From BPJU01 sp964425225 (GTDB lineage Bacteria > Planctomycetota > Planctomycetia > Pirellulales > Pirellulaceae), in the NCBI GenBank assembly GCA_964425225.1, contig CAYRMD010000010.1, positions 17,575-81,574 of the forward strand: a stretch of 64,000 bases of DNA, written 5' to 3'. Under the pieces are notes generated by a model. It saw only the letters and a program-made list of their open reading frames with translations, searched no databases and was not told where the DNA came from. Of the stretch, positions 44,414 to 53,391 are shown one piece after another; position 1 is the first letter of the stretch; each line of letters begins with the position of its first letter. The translations under genes and the position numbers were made by a program.

Positions 44414-46501
44414 ATGGCACGGCAAATCGAAAAGCTTCGCAACATTGGGATCATCGCCCATATCGATGCAGGTAAAACGACGCTCACCGAGCGCATGCTC
44501 TTTTATAGCGGCGCCAAGCATCGAGTCGGTTATGTCGACGAAGGTACGACGGAAACGGATGAAGATCCCGAAGAGCAAGAACGCGGTATCACAATTTATG
44601 CCGCCTGTGTTACATTCCGGTGGCGCGATGCCCATATTAACCTGCTCGATACTCCCGGACACGTAGACTTTACGGCAGAAGTCGAACGCTGTCTCCGCGT
44701 CCTGGATGGAGCCGTGGTGGTATTCAGTGCCCGGGAGGGAGTCGAAGCGCAAAGTGAAACGGTTTGGCATCAGGCCGATCGTTACCGAGTTCCCCGGTTA
44801 GCGTTCATCAACAAACTGGACCGCGAAGGTGCGGATTTCTATGCGGTGCTGGGGCAAATGCGAGAACGCCTTCATGCCGAACCCCTGGTCCTGCAAATAC
44901 CGGCGGGGCAAGGTCCCCCGCACGGCTCCGACCCCTTTCGAGGCGTCATCGATCTCATTGAGCAGAAATTGCTCGTTTTCGACCCCCACACCGAGGGAAA
45001 ATTGATTCATTATGAGTCGATCCCTGCTTCCCTGCAGGAGGAAGCGCAAATTTGGCGTGCTACTCTGGTGGAAACACTCTATAACTACAGCGACCAATTA
45101 ATGGAGCTGGCCCTCCAAGAAAAACCGATTCCTAACGAATTAATCCGAAAGGTAATTCGTCAGTGTACGGTCAATCATCAGGTGCAACCGGTCCTTTGTG
45201 GTTCGGCTTTGCACGGCATTGGCGTACAACCCGTGCTCGACGCGGTCGTGGATTACCTTCCCAGTCCGTTGGATCTGCCCCCCGTGGAAGGTACTGACTT
45301 GGATCGGCGTTCTCCCAAAAAACTAATCCGCAAGCCTTTGGATAGCGAGCCGTTTTGTGCATTGGTCTTCAAAGTGATCCCCGCAAAAACGGGAGATTGG
45401 GTTTGGGTGCGCGTCTATTCCGGACAGCTCAAAGCCAACTCACGCGTCCTCAATCCCGGTAAGGATAAGAAGGAAAATGTCTCTCAGCTTTGGCAAATTC
45501 ATGCCACGAAAAGACAGCGGGATGGACAGGTCGACCAAGTCGCGGCTGGGGACATCGTGGGCCTGATTGGCCCTCGCTATTCGGTTACGGGCGATACCTT
45601 GTGTGACCCGAAGCATCCCATTCTTTTAGAGCCAATCCAATTCCCAGACACGGTGATTTCGATGTCGATCGAGCCGGAAACGTCGTTGGAACGCGACAAG
45701 CTCCGTGAAGCCTTGGAAATGCTCAAGCGGCAAGATCCGACGCTTCACGTGCGCACGGAAGACTCGGGCCAGACGGTCTTGTCCGGGATGGGTGAGTTGC
45801 ACTTGGAAATTGTCAAGAATCGTCTTCTCCGGGATTTTCGGCTTAATGTTCGATTCCGGCCGCCGCAGGTAAATTATCGGGAAACCGTGGCGCACGCAGC
45901 CGAGGCCACGGGTGAATGCCACCGACAAATGGCCGGACAAACGTTGTTCGCTCGTGTACGCCTGCGGCTGGAACCGGGCAGCGTCGAGGGTGCGCCGGGT
46001 GCCGTACGCAATGAGTGTCCGGCCGAACGTGTACCACCTGAGTATTTGTCGGCCATCCTTGATGAGTTGCGGACGGCTACGTATGGCAGTGGGCCGATCA
46101 GCGGTTCGCCTCTGATGAATATTGTTGTGACGCTTTTGGACGCCGAGCTCACGGAACAGAGCAACGAAGTGGCATTTCGGATCGCCGCACGCGATGCATT
46201 CGATAAAGCACTGCAGGAAGCCCGGGCTGTGCTCCTGGAACCGATCATGCGATTGGTCGTCACTACTCCGGAGGAGTTTCTGGGCGACCTGGTGAACGAC
46301 CTTCAACAACGGCGGGCTCTCATCGAAAAAACCGAAATCCGCGGTCCCGTGGCGGTGATCTCAGCCCGCGCACCGCTTAAGGAATTGTTCGGTTACTCGA
46401 GTGCCATGCGGAGCCTCAGTCAGGGCCGCGCAAGCTGCTCAATCGAACCACTAGAATATGCCCCCGCGCCGGAAGCCGATATCGAGCGATTCCGTTACTG
46501 A
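44414..46501 (+). CDS. fusA: Elongation factor G
   Basis: A 695-residue EF-G with five domains. G1 is AHIDAGKTT, switch I is ERGITIYAACVTF, G3 is DTPGHVDF, G4 is NKLD. Domain III-V motifs include SGMGELHLEIVKNRL, YRETVAHAAEATG and GYSSAMRSLSQGRASCSIEPLEYAPAP. The stretch GTTETDEDPEEQERGITI differs from the EMDWMEQEQERGITI form of classical EF-G, so it may belong to one of the divergent EF-G subfamilies (spdEFG types) that occur in pairs in Planctomycetes. The context after rpsG supports the housekeeping role. GGAG lies 11 bases before the ATG. Confidence 0.93.
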   Translation: MARQIEKLRNIGIIAHIDAGKTTLTERMLFYSGAKHRVGYVDEGTTETDEDPEEQERGITIYAACVTFRWRDAHINLLDTPGHVDFTAEVERCLRVLDGAVVVFSAREGVEAQSETVWHQADRYRVPRLAFINKLDREGADFYAVLGQMRERLHAEPLVLQIPAGQGPPHGSDPFRGVIDLIEQKLLVFDPHTEGKLIHYESIPASLQEEAQIWRATLVETLYNYSDQLMELALQEKPIPNELIRKVIRQCTVNHQVQPVLCGSALHGIGVQPVLDAVVDYLPSPLDLPPVEGTDLDRRSPKKLIRKPLDSEPFCALVFKVIPAKTGDWVWVRVYSGQLKANSRVLNPGKDKKENVSQLWQIHATKRQRDGQVDQVAAGDIVGLIGPRYSVTGDTLCDPKHPILLEPIQFPDTVISMSIEPETSLERDKLREALEMLKRQDPTLHVRTEDSGQTVLSGMGELHLEIVKNRLLRDFRLNVRFRPPQVNYRETVAHAAEATGECHRQMAGQTLFARVRLRLEPGSVEGAPGAVRNECPAERVPPEYLSAILDELRTATYGSGPISGSPLMNIVVTLLDAELTEQSNEVAFRIAARDAFDKALQEARAVLLEPIMRLVVTTPEEFLGDLVNDLQQRRALIEKTEIRGPVAVISARAPLKELFGYSSAMRSLSQGRASCSIEPLEYAPAPEADIERFRY

Positions 46502-47195
46502 GCTTGCCTTTTCGCCGTTCTCTTTCACTGGGGATACCCCCTAGTGCATCGGTATTTTCTATACTTCCCCCGATGTTTTTCACGGCATGCTGTTTTTCGA
46601 TCCAGACCAAAAGGTCAGCGGCTCGTCAGCTTCCTAGTACTTCCCAGGCTGTTGCCGCATCGAGCACAACTATCGTGCAGCATGCTCGACATGCGGCGAT
46701 GTGCTTGCCTGTGATGCCGATCGCGACCCGAGGGAACAAGCACTAACCCATCCTCTTGTGGAGTTTTTGGTTAGTTTGGACCAAGCCGGAGTGCACAAAG
46801 AGTCTTTTCCCGCAAATCGGCATCGGTGTGACTAGCTGACTGATCTACTTGTTTATTTCGCCTTTGCGCCTTCGCGTTACATCAATATTTACCCCCAAAC
46901 GTCGTGCGTCGTGCAAGGCCGTCATACGGCGCTGAAGGTGCTCTACCCTTTGCAAGCCGAAGTGTTTGCGTTACTGTTGAATGAATTAGCTGCGACGAGT
47001 CGCGTGGACGAGAGGGTAGCTGGGGGCTCGTTCGGTGCACGAGCCGGTTGATCGGTTGTGTGTAGATGATACGGCTCTTGACCGCCTGGCTGCGCTCGCC
47101 TACACTGTTTTGTTTACCAGCACGTGGGCAGCATGCAACAAGACAAAGTGGCTCGGTTTGGTGCCGCGCGAGAATAAAGCGGAACGTGAACGACA
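46502..47195. other. Intergenic region before the S10 operon
   Basis: About 690 bases without a supported gene. A single GCGCCTTTGCGTT-class motif occurs near 46858-46885 (CGCCTTTGCGCCTTCGCGTT). The right end contains the candidate S10 promoter. Frame 46504-46746 has poor composition and no family. Confidence 0.55.
47078..47106 (+). promoter_or_regulatory. Candidate promoter of the S10-spc cluster
   Basis: TTGACC (47078-47083), 17-base spacer, TACACT (47101-47106), about 90 bases before rpsJ. Best promoter match in the 690-base gap and placed where the S10 operon promoter is expected. Confidence 0.5.
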
Positions 47196-47519
47196 ATGAT
47201 GCGCGAGACGATACGCATACGGATGGAGGCGTATGACCACGCCATCCTCGATCAGAGTGCTCAAGAGATCGTGGATACGGCCCGGCGTACGGACTCGAAG
47301 GTCTACGGTCCGATACCATTGCCGACACGGATCGAACGCTATACCGTGTTGTCGGGGCCCAACATCGACAAGAAGGCTCGGCAGCAGTTTGAAATCCGAA
47401 CGCACAAGCGACTGATCGACATTGTCGATGCCACAGCTCGAACGATTGAAGCGCTGAACAAATTGAGCTTACCGGGGGGCATCGATATCAAGATCAAAGC
47501 TAAGTTATCGGAGCGATAG
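47196..47519 (+). CDS. rpsJ: 30S ribosomal protein S10 (NusE)
   Basis: A 107-residue S10 (uS10), a head protein and antitermination partner of NusB and NusG. Signatures: ETIRIRMEAYDHAILDQSAQEIVDTARRT, GPIPLPTRIERYTVLSGPNIDKKARQQFEIRTHKRLIDI. ATG 47196 and ATG 47199 are adjacent; either could start. First gene of the S10 cluster. Confidence 0.97.
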   Translation: MMRETIRIRMEAYDHAILDQSAQEIVDTARRTDSKVYGPIPLPTRIERYTVLSGPNIDKKARQQFEIRTHKRLIDIVDATARTIEALNKLSLPGGIDIKIKAKLSER

Positions 47520-47667
47520 CCACCTGTTCGGGGCAGCGGCGGGGGGTTCAGAAACCTGATTTGGTAGTTTCTCCATCGGAAGCGAATTGACTATGGGACG
47601 GAAGTCCCGCCGGTAACGCCGCACATTGACGGAAGGTCCGGTGGGGCAAGCACGAAGGGCACGAACG

Positions 47668-48390
47668 ATGGTCAAAGGGATACTCGGCCGTAAAATCGGC
47701 ATGACGCAACTATTCGACGAGTCGGGTACGGCTATTCCGGTGACCGTGATTCAAGCAGGTCCGTGCCACGTGCTTCAGATCCGTTCCATGGAGCGGGACG
47801 GTTATACGGCGGTTCAGCTTGGTTTTCTCGATAAGAAACGTCCCCGCGGAAAGCGCATTTGGCCCAGTCAAGCATCGCGAGCCGAACGTGGCCATGTAGC
47901 GGATATTGGAAGTGCTCGTTCGCGTCGTTTGCGCGAGGCTGGTGTTGAGCTTCTGCCCAAAGCCAACTGTGAACCGAAGCGGTTTATTCGCGAACTGCGA
48001 GGCGATACGACTGGTTATCAAGTTGGTCAGGTCATTACGGTAAGTGATTTGGCAGGGGTTGCGGCTGTTGATGTGACCGGCATCAGCAAAGGCCGAGGTT
48101 TTGCCGGCGTCATGAAGCGGCATGGCTTTGCCGGCTTGCGGGCAAGTCACGGTACGAAAAAAGTACACCGCCAAATGGGTACTACGGGTGGCTTGGCGGC
48201 CTGGCGAGGAGGTGGGCGTCCGAAGAAGGGCAAACGCATGCCGGGGCATTATGGTAATTGTCGGGCGACGGTACGAAACCTGAAGGTCGTAAAGATCGAT
48301 CCGCAACGTAACCTTTTAGTCGTGCGAGGCGCGGTGCCGGGCCCCAATGGTGGATTTGTTATCATCCGTCAGACGAACAAGGTGGGTTGA
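47668..48390 (+). CDS. rplC: 50S ribosomal protein L3
   Basis: A 240-residue L3 (uL3), an early assembly protein. VKGILGRKIGMTQLFDESGTAIPVTVIQAGPC, VTGISKGRGFAGVMKRHGFAG, SHGTKKVHRQMGTTGG, KGKRMPGHYGN identify it. ATG 47668 with AAGGG 9 bases upstream; the open frame from 47626 adds residues unlike L3. Confidence 0.97.
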   Translation: MVKGILGRKIGMTQLFDESGTAIPVTVIQAGPCHVLQIRSMERDGYTAVQLGFLDKKRPRGKRIWPSQASRAERGHVADIGSARSRRLREAGVELLPKANCEPKRFIRELRGDTTGYQVGQVITVSDLAGVAAVDVTGISKGRGFAGVMKRHGFAGLRASHGTKKVHRQMGTTGGLAAWRGGGRPKKGKRMPGHYGNCRATVRNLKVVKIDPQRNLLVVRGAVPGPNGGFVIIRQTNKVG

Positions 48391-48440
48391 TCCAACAGTG
48401 CACGGAATTTCGGGCACGAGGCACATAAGGGTATACACGC

Positions 48441-49091
48441 ATGATCTACTTGCCGGTGTTCGATACAACAGGTCAACAGGTTGACCAGTATCCGATCGAC
48501 GTTGAGCTGCTTGCTCCTCGCATCAATAAACAGTTGTTGCATGATGCTGTGGTGATGTATCAGGCCAATGAGCGTTTGGGGACGTTCCGCACCAAATCGC
48601 GGGGAGAGGTGGCCGGTTCGACGCGCAAACTCTATCGGCAAAAGGGCACAGGCCGTGCGCGGGTGGGGACACGCCGTACGGGCAAGCGTGTCGGCGGAGG
48701 GCACACGTTCGCCAAACGTCCGCGCGATTTTTCTTACCGTTTGCCGAGAAAAGCACTGTTACTTGCCACGCGCATCGCGCTGGCGGGCAAGGTCCGCGAC
48801 CAGCAGGTCGTGGTCCTTCAGGAATTTACGCTATCGGAGGCTAAGACACGTGAAGTGATCGGGGTGTTGAAGAATTTGAACATCGCAGGCCAGAAAACCT
48901 TGATCGTACCTGCAGCACACGATCCGGTGCTGTGGCGCTGCGCTCGCAATATCCAGGGCATCTCGATGCAGCCGGCTGCTGAGGTCAATGCTCTGAGTTT
49001 ATTGCTGCCGAAACGGGTACTGTTTACGCGATCCGGATTGGATGCTTTGATAGCTCGGTTGTTGCCAGCGGCCGTACCTGCCGGCGCGTAA
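48441..49091 (+). CDS. rplD: 50S ribosomal protein L4
   Basis: A 216-residue L4 (uL4) lining the exit tunnel and, in E. coli, repressing the S10 operon. Signatures: LGTFRTKSRGEVAGSTRKLYRQKGTGRARVGTRRTGKRVGGGHTFAKRPRDFSYRLPRKA, and the C-terminal NALSLLLPKRVLFTRSGLDALIARL. Fifty bases after rplC. Confidence 0.97.
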   Translation: MIYLPVFDTTGQQVDQYPIDVELLAPRINKQLLHDAVVMYQANERLGTFRTKSRGEVAGSTRKLYRQKGTGRARVGTRRTGKRVGGGHTFAKRPRDFSYRLPRKALLLATRIALAGKVRDQQVVVLQEFTLSEAKTREVIGVLKNLNIAGQKTLIVPAAHDPVLWRCARNIQGISMQPAAEVNALSLLLPKRVLFTRSGLDALIARLLPAAVPAGA

Positions 49092-49140
49092 ACTCAATCG
49101 TGCATTGTGGAAGCGACGAAGCTCGTAGGGGAAACAACAT

Positions 49141-49464
49141 ATGGCGAAGCCTCGAACAACCAAATCTCCGGAGGGCAATCGGCTGCTGCCGCACCAAATC
49201 CTCATTCGACCGTTGGTAAGTGAGAAGGCCTTAGCGCAGGCAGAGCGCTATCATCACTATGCGTTTGAAGTGCATCCGCAGGCAACAAAGCCTCAAATCA
49301 AAGAAGCAGTCGAACAGTTATTTGATGTAAAAGTGGTAGAAGTCCGTACGCAGAATCGTTGCGGCAAACCGCGGCGGTATCGCTTTCGCCAGGGCCGCAC
49401 CAAGTCATGGAAAAAAGCAATTGTTACTTTGGACAAAGAGTATCGAATTGCCTTGATCAGTTAA
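49141..49464 (+). CDS. rplW: 50S ribosomal protein L23
   Basis: A 107-residue L23 (uL23) at the tunnel exit, docking site for trigger factor and SRP. Recognised by HQILIRPLVSEKALAQAERYHHYAFEVHPQATKPQIKEAVEQLFDVKVVEVRTQNRCGKPRRYRFRQGRTKSWKKAIVTL. The start carries an additional ten residues before the core. Confidence 0.96.
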   Translation: MAKPRTTKSPEGNRLLPHQILIRPLVSEKALAQAERYHHYAFEVHPQATKPQIKEAVEQLFDVKVVEVRTQNRCGKPRRYRFRQGRTKSWKKAIVTLDKEYRIALIS

Positions 49465-49575
49465 AGGCACGCGTTGTGTCGTCCAGCCGTACTGGAAGTT
49501 AGCTGTGCTGCCTGGGGACTGAGGAAGCCCGAGGGGTACAGTAGCCGAAGACGGCGAGCGTAAGGAGGCCCTTCC

Positions 49576-50439
49576 ATGGGCATTCGCAAATATAGGCCGA
49601 CGTCGCCGGGGCGTCGTGCAGCATCGGTGAGTGATTTTTCCGAGCTGACTCCGGGGGCTCGTCCGGAGCGCTCGTTGTTGCGCCCGTTGCACAAGACGGG
49701 TGGTCGCAATAACCAAGGAGTCATCACGGCTCGCCATCGCGGTGGTGGTCATAAGCGGTTGTATCGGCTGATCGATTTTCATCGCACCAAGGATGGGGTA
49801 CCGGCTCGAGTAGCGTCGATTCAGTACGATCCGAACCGAAGTGCCCGTATTGCGCTGTTGCATTATGCCGATGGGGAAAAACGCTATATTATCGCGCCGG
49901 ATGGGTTGAAGGTGGGGGACCACGTAGAAAACGGTCCTCAAGCACCACCGTCGGTGGGCAATTGCCTGCCGTTGCGTAACATTCCATTGGGGATGGATAT
50001 CCATTGTATTGAGATGGTACCGGGTAAGGGCGCCGCTTTGTGCCGTAGTGCTGGCGTGCACGCCACATTGGTGGCTCGCGAAGCCAACTGGGCTCAGATT
50101 GCTCTTCCCAGTGGCGAGATCCGGCGCGTGCCTGCCGCCTGCCGCGCGACGATCGGTAAAGTGGGCAATCCCGACCACATGAACATTCAGATCGGAAAGG
50201 CGGGTCGCAATCGGTGGCTCGGTTGGCGCCCGTACGTGCGCGGAACGGCGATGAACCCGATCGATCATCCGCATGGGGGAGGTGAGGGGCGCACGAAGGG
50301 CGGCCGCCATCCGGTGAGCCCTACAGGCAAATCAGCCAAAGGTGGGGCGACGCGCAAGCGTCGCAAACCGTCCAATGCGGCGATTATCCGGCGGCGTCGT
50401 TCGGTTCGGTACGGCCAACTGAAGCTCCCGTCTCGCTAG
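49576..50439 (+). CDS. rplB: 50S ribosomal protein L2
   Basis: A 287-residue L2 (uL2), needed for subunit joining and peptidyl transfer. RKYRPTSPGRRAASVSDFSEL, KTGGRNNQGVITARHRGGGHKRLYRLIDF, the universal histidine region GTAMNPIDHPHGGGEGRTKGGRHPVSPTGKSAKG. TAAGGAGG is a strong Shine-Dalgarno. Confidence 0.98.
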   Translation: MGIRKYRPTSPGRRAASVSDFSELTPGARPERSLLRPLHKTGGRNNQGVITARHRGGGHKRLYRLIDFHRTKDGVPARVASIQYDPNRSARIALLHYADGEKRYIIAPDGLKVGDHVENGPQAPPSVGNCLPLRNIPLGMDIHCIEMVPGKGAALCRSAGVHATLVAREANWAQIALPSGEIRRVPAACRATIGKVGNPDHMNIQIGKAGRNRWLGWRPYVRGTAMNPIDHPHGGGEGRTKGGRHPVSPTGKSAKGGATRKRRKPSNAAIIRRRRSVRYGQLKLPSR

Positions 50440-50515
50440 CCGTTATGCAGGAGATGCAATCCCAGTGGGACGGACATGGGATAGGGTGGTTCATGGTTAG
50501 TAGTGAGGTGGGACG

Positions 50516-50797
50516 ATGGGTCGATCGTTGAAAAAAGGTCCATATGTCGATCCGAAGCTGCACGCCAAAGTGCTCGAGGCACTGCGGACCGGCAATAAGG
50601 AACCGATTAAGACTTGGGCTCGCGCGTGCACCATCATCCCGGAGTTTGTGGGGTTCACATTCCTGGTGCACAATGGCAAGCAGCATGTCAAAGTGTTTGT
50701 CACGGAGGAAATGGTTGATCATCGGCTGGGTGAGTTTGCACCGACGCGTATTTTCCGCGGCCATGGCGGTCGTGCCGCCAAGAAAGCGGCCACTTGA
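50516..50797 (+). CDS. rpsS: 30S ribosomal protein S19
   Basis: A 93-residue S19 (uS19), forming the S13-S19 head pair. GRSLKKGPYVDPKLHAKV, IKTWARACTIIPEFVGFTFLVHNGKQHVKVFVTEEMVDHRLGEFAPTRIFRGHGG. Eighteen bases before rplV. Confidence 0.97.
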   Translation: MGRSLKKGPYVDPKLHAKVLEALRTGNKEPIKTWARACTIIPEFVGFTFLVHNGKQHVKVFVTEEMVDHRLGEFAPTRIFRGHGGRAAKKAAT

Positions 50798-50815
50798 TCG
50801 ACAGGAGATTCGGTC

Positions 50816-51172
50816 ATGCGCTTCCGTGCCATCCATCGTTTTGCCCGCATTAGCCCGCGAAAAGTGCGACGGCTCGCAGACTTGATTCGCAACAAGCTCG
50901 CGGATGAAGCACTGGAGATTCTCAAGTTTCAGCCACATCGCGGCGCTAGAATGCTGGAAAAAGTGCTCAACAGTGCCATCGCCAATGCCATGGACCCGGA
51001 GCAGAATCCCGGTCGCAACCTCCGGCCTACTGACTTAGTGGTCGTGGACGTGCGGGTCGACGGTGGACCGATGTTTAAACGCATTCGGCCGCGTGCTCGC
51101 GGCATGGCTCACGTCATCCTGCGCCGCACGTCCCATATCCGAGTTGAAGTCGAGGACATTGACAGATTGTAA
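50816..51172 (+). CDS. rplV: 50S ribosomal protein L22
   Basis: A 118-residue L22 (uL22) whose hairpin lines the exit tunnel. FARISPRKVRRLADLIRNKLADEALEILKFQPHRGARMLEKVLNSAIANA, VDVRVDGGPMFKRIRPRARGMAHVILRRTSHIRVEVED. AGGAG lies 8 bases upstream of the ATG. Confidence 0.97.
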   Translation: MRFRAIHRFARISPRKVRRLADLIRNKLADEALEILKFQPHRGARMLEKVLNSAIANAMDPEQNPGRNLRPTDLVVVDVRVDGGPMFKRIRPRARGMAHVILRRTSHIRVEVEDIDRL

Positions 51173-51228
51173 GATGAGTTAATCTACGGTTACGAACCGT
51201 TGGCACGTTACCAAGGAATGCAACGAGC

Positions 51229-51942
51229 ATGGGTCAGAAGGTCAATCCAATCGTCTTTCGCACCGGCGTGATGATGGGGTGGAAGAGCCAGTGGTATGCG
51301 CCCAAAAAAGAGTTTGCCGAGTTGCTGTTGGAGGATTACAAGATTCGAGAGTTTATCAAGAACAATCCTCAGCGCCCTCAATACAAGAATGCGGGAATCG
51401 ATCGGATTGAAATCGAGCGGACGCGGGATGAAGTGAAGGTGAAACTTTATGTAGCGCGTCCCGGTCTGATCATCGGCAAGAAGGGGCAGGAAGTCGACCA
51501 GTTACAGCAGGACTTGCAGAATTTGGTGGGGCGGCGAGTGAACTTGAAAATCGAGGAGATCCAGCGTCCGGCATTGCATGCACAATTGGTAGCCGAAGAC
51601 ATCGCTCAGCAGCTTTCCAAACGAGCCAGCTTTCGGCGGACGATGAAACGCGCGATCGAGCAGACGATGGAAGCCGGAGCGAAAGGTATTAAAGTCCAGT
51701 TATCGGGTCGACTAGGCGGTGCCGAAATGGCTCGCTGCGAAAAACAAATCGCCGGCTCACTGCCGTTATCCACGTTGCGGGCGAAGATCGACTTCGGGTT
51801 TGCCGAAGCGCCGACGCCGCAGGGCAATATCGGCGTACAGGTTTGGATCAATCAAGGAATGTACGAAGGAGACGAACGCGATGGCCCTGATGCCGAAGCG
51901 GGTCAAACATCGAAAAAGCCAAAGAGGACGATTAAGAGGTAA
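51229..51942 (+). CDS. rpsC: 30S ribosomal protein S3
   Basis: A 237-residue S3 (uS3) at the mRNA entry channel. GQKVNPIVFRTGVMMGWKSQWYA, KH domain with IIGKKGQEVDQLQQDL, and the C-terminal GRLGGAEMARCEKQIAGSLPLSTLRAKIDFGFAEAPTPQGNIGVQVWI. The acidic then basic tail (YEGDERDGPDAEAGQTSKKPKRTIKR) is the part overlapped by rplP. Confidence 0.97.
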   Translation: MGQKVNPIVFRTGVMMGWKSQWYAPKKEFAELLLEDYKIREFIKNNPQRPQYKNAGIDRIEIERTRDEVKVKLYVARPGLIIGKKGQEVDQLQQDLQNLVGRRVNLKIEEIQRPALHAQLVAEDIAQQLSKRASFRRTMKRAIEQTMEAGAKGIKVQLSGRLGGAEMARCEKQIAGSLPLSTLRAKIDFGFAEAPTPQGNIGVQVWINQGMYEGDERDGPDAEAGQTSKKPKRTIKR

Positions 51943-52297
51943 CGCGACGCGAGGCAATCGCGTCGTGTTCGGCGACTACGGCTTACAGGCCACTCAGGCC
52001 GGCTGGATTAAGGCGCAAACGATCGAGGCGGGTCGTATTGCCGCGCAGCAGTATGTGCGCGGTGAAGGGCGGCTGTATGTCCGCGTTTTCCCCCACAAAC
52101 CTGTCACCAGTATTCCCTTGGAAACGCGTATGGGCAAAGGAAAAGGAGAGCCGGAATATTGGGTGGCGTGTGTCAAGCCTGGCACGATTTTGTATGAATT
52201 AGGTGGAGTGACCGAAGAACAGGCCCGTATTTGTTTCGCTCGCTTGGCCCACAAAATGCCGGTGCGAGTCCGTTTCGTGCGTCGCCGACCGGTGTAA
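51881..52297 (+). CDS. rplP: 50S ribosomal protein L16
   Basis: A 138-residue L16 (uL16) near the A site. MPKRVKHRKSQRGRLRGNATRGNRVVFGDYGLQATQAGWIKAQTIEAGRIAAQQYVRGEGRLYVRVFPHKPVTSIPLETRMGKGKGEPEYWVACVKPG is typical. ATG 51881 has AAGGAG 9 bases upstream within rpsC, so the two genes overlap by 62 bases in different frames. ATG 51890 is a possible alternative and still overlaps. Confidence 0.96.
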   Translation: MALMPKRVKHRKSQRGRLRGNATRGNRVVFGDYGLQATQAGWIKAQTIEAGRIAAQQYVRGEGRLYVRVFPHKPVTSIPLETRMGKGKGEPEYWVACVKPGTILYELGGVTEEQARICFARLAHKMPVRVRFVRRRPV

Positions 52298-52329
52298 AGC
52301 CACGTCGGACGGTCCGGGAGTCAAAGGCG

Positions 52330-52548
52330 ATGAAGGCTCGGGAATTGCGGGAAATGAGCGACGAGCAGTTGGCGTTGACGCTGCGGGACGCCGAGCAGAA
52401 TCTGTTTCGGCTCCGCATGCAAAAACAAACCGCTCGATTGGATGCGACTAGCGAGTTGCGCAAGCATCGGAAGTTGATTGCCCGAATAAAAACGATCCAA
52501 CGGGAGCGGGAGTCCCAACGCGCGCAGCCGTCCAACCCGTCGGCTTGA
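52330..52548 (+). CDS. rpmC: 50S ribosomal protein L29
   Basis: A 72-residue two-helix L29 (uL29): MKARELREMSDEQLALTLRDAEQNLFRLRMQKQTARLDATSELRKHRKLIARIKTIQRERE. The start at 52330 fits the family; the open frame from 52231 is read through the rplP end. Confidence 0.96.
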   Translation: MKARELREMSDEQLALTLRDAEQNLFRLRMQKQTARLDATSELRKHRKLIARIKTIQRERESQRAQPSNPSA

Positions 52549-52619
52549 GCTGCTCCAATGCCGTCCCGTGGGTATGGTTAACTAGCAAGTGCTACCTGTT
52601 GACCGAGGGAAACGTGTGT

Positions 52620-52958
52620 ATGCCGAAACGTCGAGCCATTGGCATCGTAACGAGCGACAAAATGTCCAAGACGCGGCGCGTTGAAGTTCCCCGCACGACC
52701 CGACATCCGCTGTACGGTAAGGTGTTGCATCGCCGTACGATTTGTTATGTGCATGATGAGAACAATGAATCGCAAGTGGGTGATCGGGTGGAGATTGAAG
52801 AGTCTCGCCCGTTATCGCGATTGAAACGTTGGCGGTTGGTACGGATCGTCGAACGGGCACGGGATATCGAGCTAGCCGCACGGAACGTGGCAAGCAGTGT
52901 CGAGGCCGACCCGAATCAAAGGGGTGAAGAAACTTCTTCCTCCCACATCGGGCAATAG
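52620..52958 (+). CDS. rpsQ: 30S ribosomal protein S17
   Basis: A 112-residue S17 (uS17), longer than the usual 80-90 by a C-terminal tail (ERARDIELAARNVASSVEADPNQRGEETSSSHIGQ). Core: RRAIGIVTSDKMSKTRRVEVPRTTRHPLYGKVLHRRTICYVHDENNESQVGDRVEIEESRPLSRLKRWRLVRIV. GAGGGA lies 9 bases upstream of ATG 52620. Confidence 0.96.
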   Translation: MPKRRAIGIVTSDKMSKTRRVEVPRTTRHPLYGKVLHRRTICYVHDENNESQVGDRVEIEESRPLSRLKRWRLVRIVERARDIELAARNVASSVEADPNQRGEETSSSHIGQ

Positions 52959-52970
52959 GAGTTGTCCAAC

Positions 52971-53339
52971 ATGATCCAACAACAAACCCGCTTGAACGTC
53001 GCCGATAACACGGGCGCCAAGGAAGTTATGTGTATTAAGGTCTTGGGAGGTTCGCGACGACGGTACGCTAGTTTGGGAGATGTGATCGTCTGTAGCGTTA
53101 AGAGTGTCATTCCCGGATCGGACATTAAAAAGAAGGCCGTAGTTCGCGCGGTGGTCGTTCGCACCAAGCAACCCGTGCGCCGGACGGACGGCAGTTACGT
53201 GCGTTTCGACAGCAATGCGGTAGTGATCATCGACAACGAAAACAACCCAAAAGGCACACGTATTTTTGGCGCTGTGGCTCGGGAGTTACGGGAACGCAAT
53301 TTTATGAAAATCGTGAGCCTGGCAGCTGAAGTGGTGTAA
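52971..53339 (+). CDS. rplN: 50S ribosomal protein L14
   Basis: A 122-residue L14 (uL14) at the subunit interface. MIQQQTRLNVADNTGAKEVMCIKVLGGSRRRYASLGDVIVCSVKSVIPGSDIKKKAVVRAVVVRTKQPVRR identifies it. TAGGAG is upstream of ATG 52971. rplX should follow but rplE comes instead after 52 bases. Confidence 0.97.
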   Translation: MIQQQTRLNVADNTGAKEVMCIKVLGGSRRRYASLGDVIVCSVKSVIPGSDIKKKAVVRAVVVRTKQPVRRTDGSYVRFDSNAVVIIDNENNPKGTRIFGAVARELRERNFMKIVSLAAEVV

Positions 53340-53391
53340 CCGGCGTGGCCAGCACGACATGCCGGAGGTTTCTAGCGGAAGCGGTGTGAAT

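Noticed and set aside
45626..46309. 227-codon minus-strand open frame inside fusA
   Set aside because: Antisense to a well-conserved gene, no Shine-Dalgarno, low-quality translation.
53340..53391. Very short or leaderless rplX
   Set aside because: Fifty-two bases cannot encode L24 and no KOW-type sequence is found in the L5 tail or in other frames.
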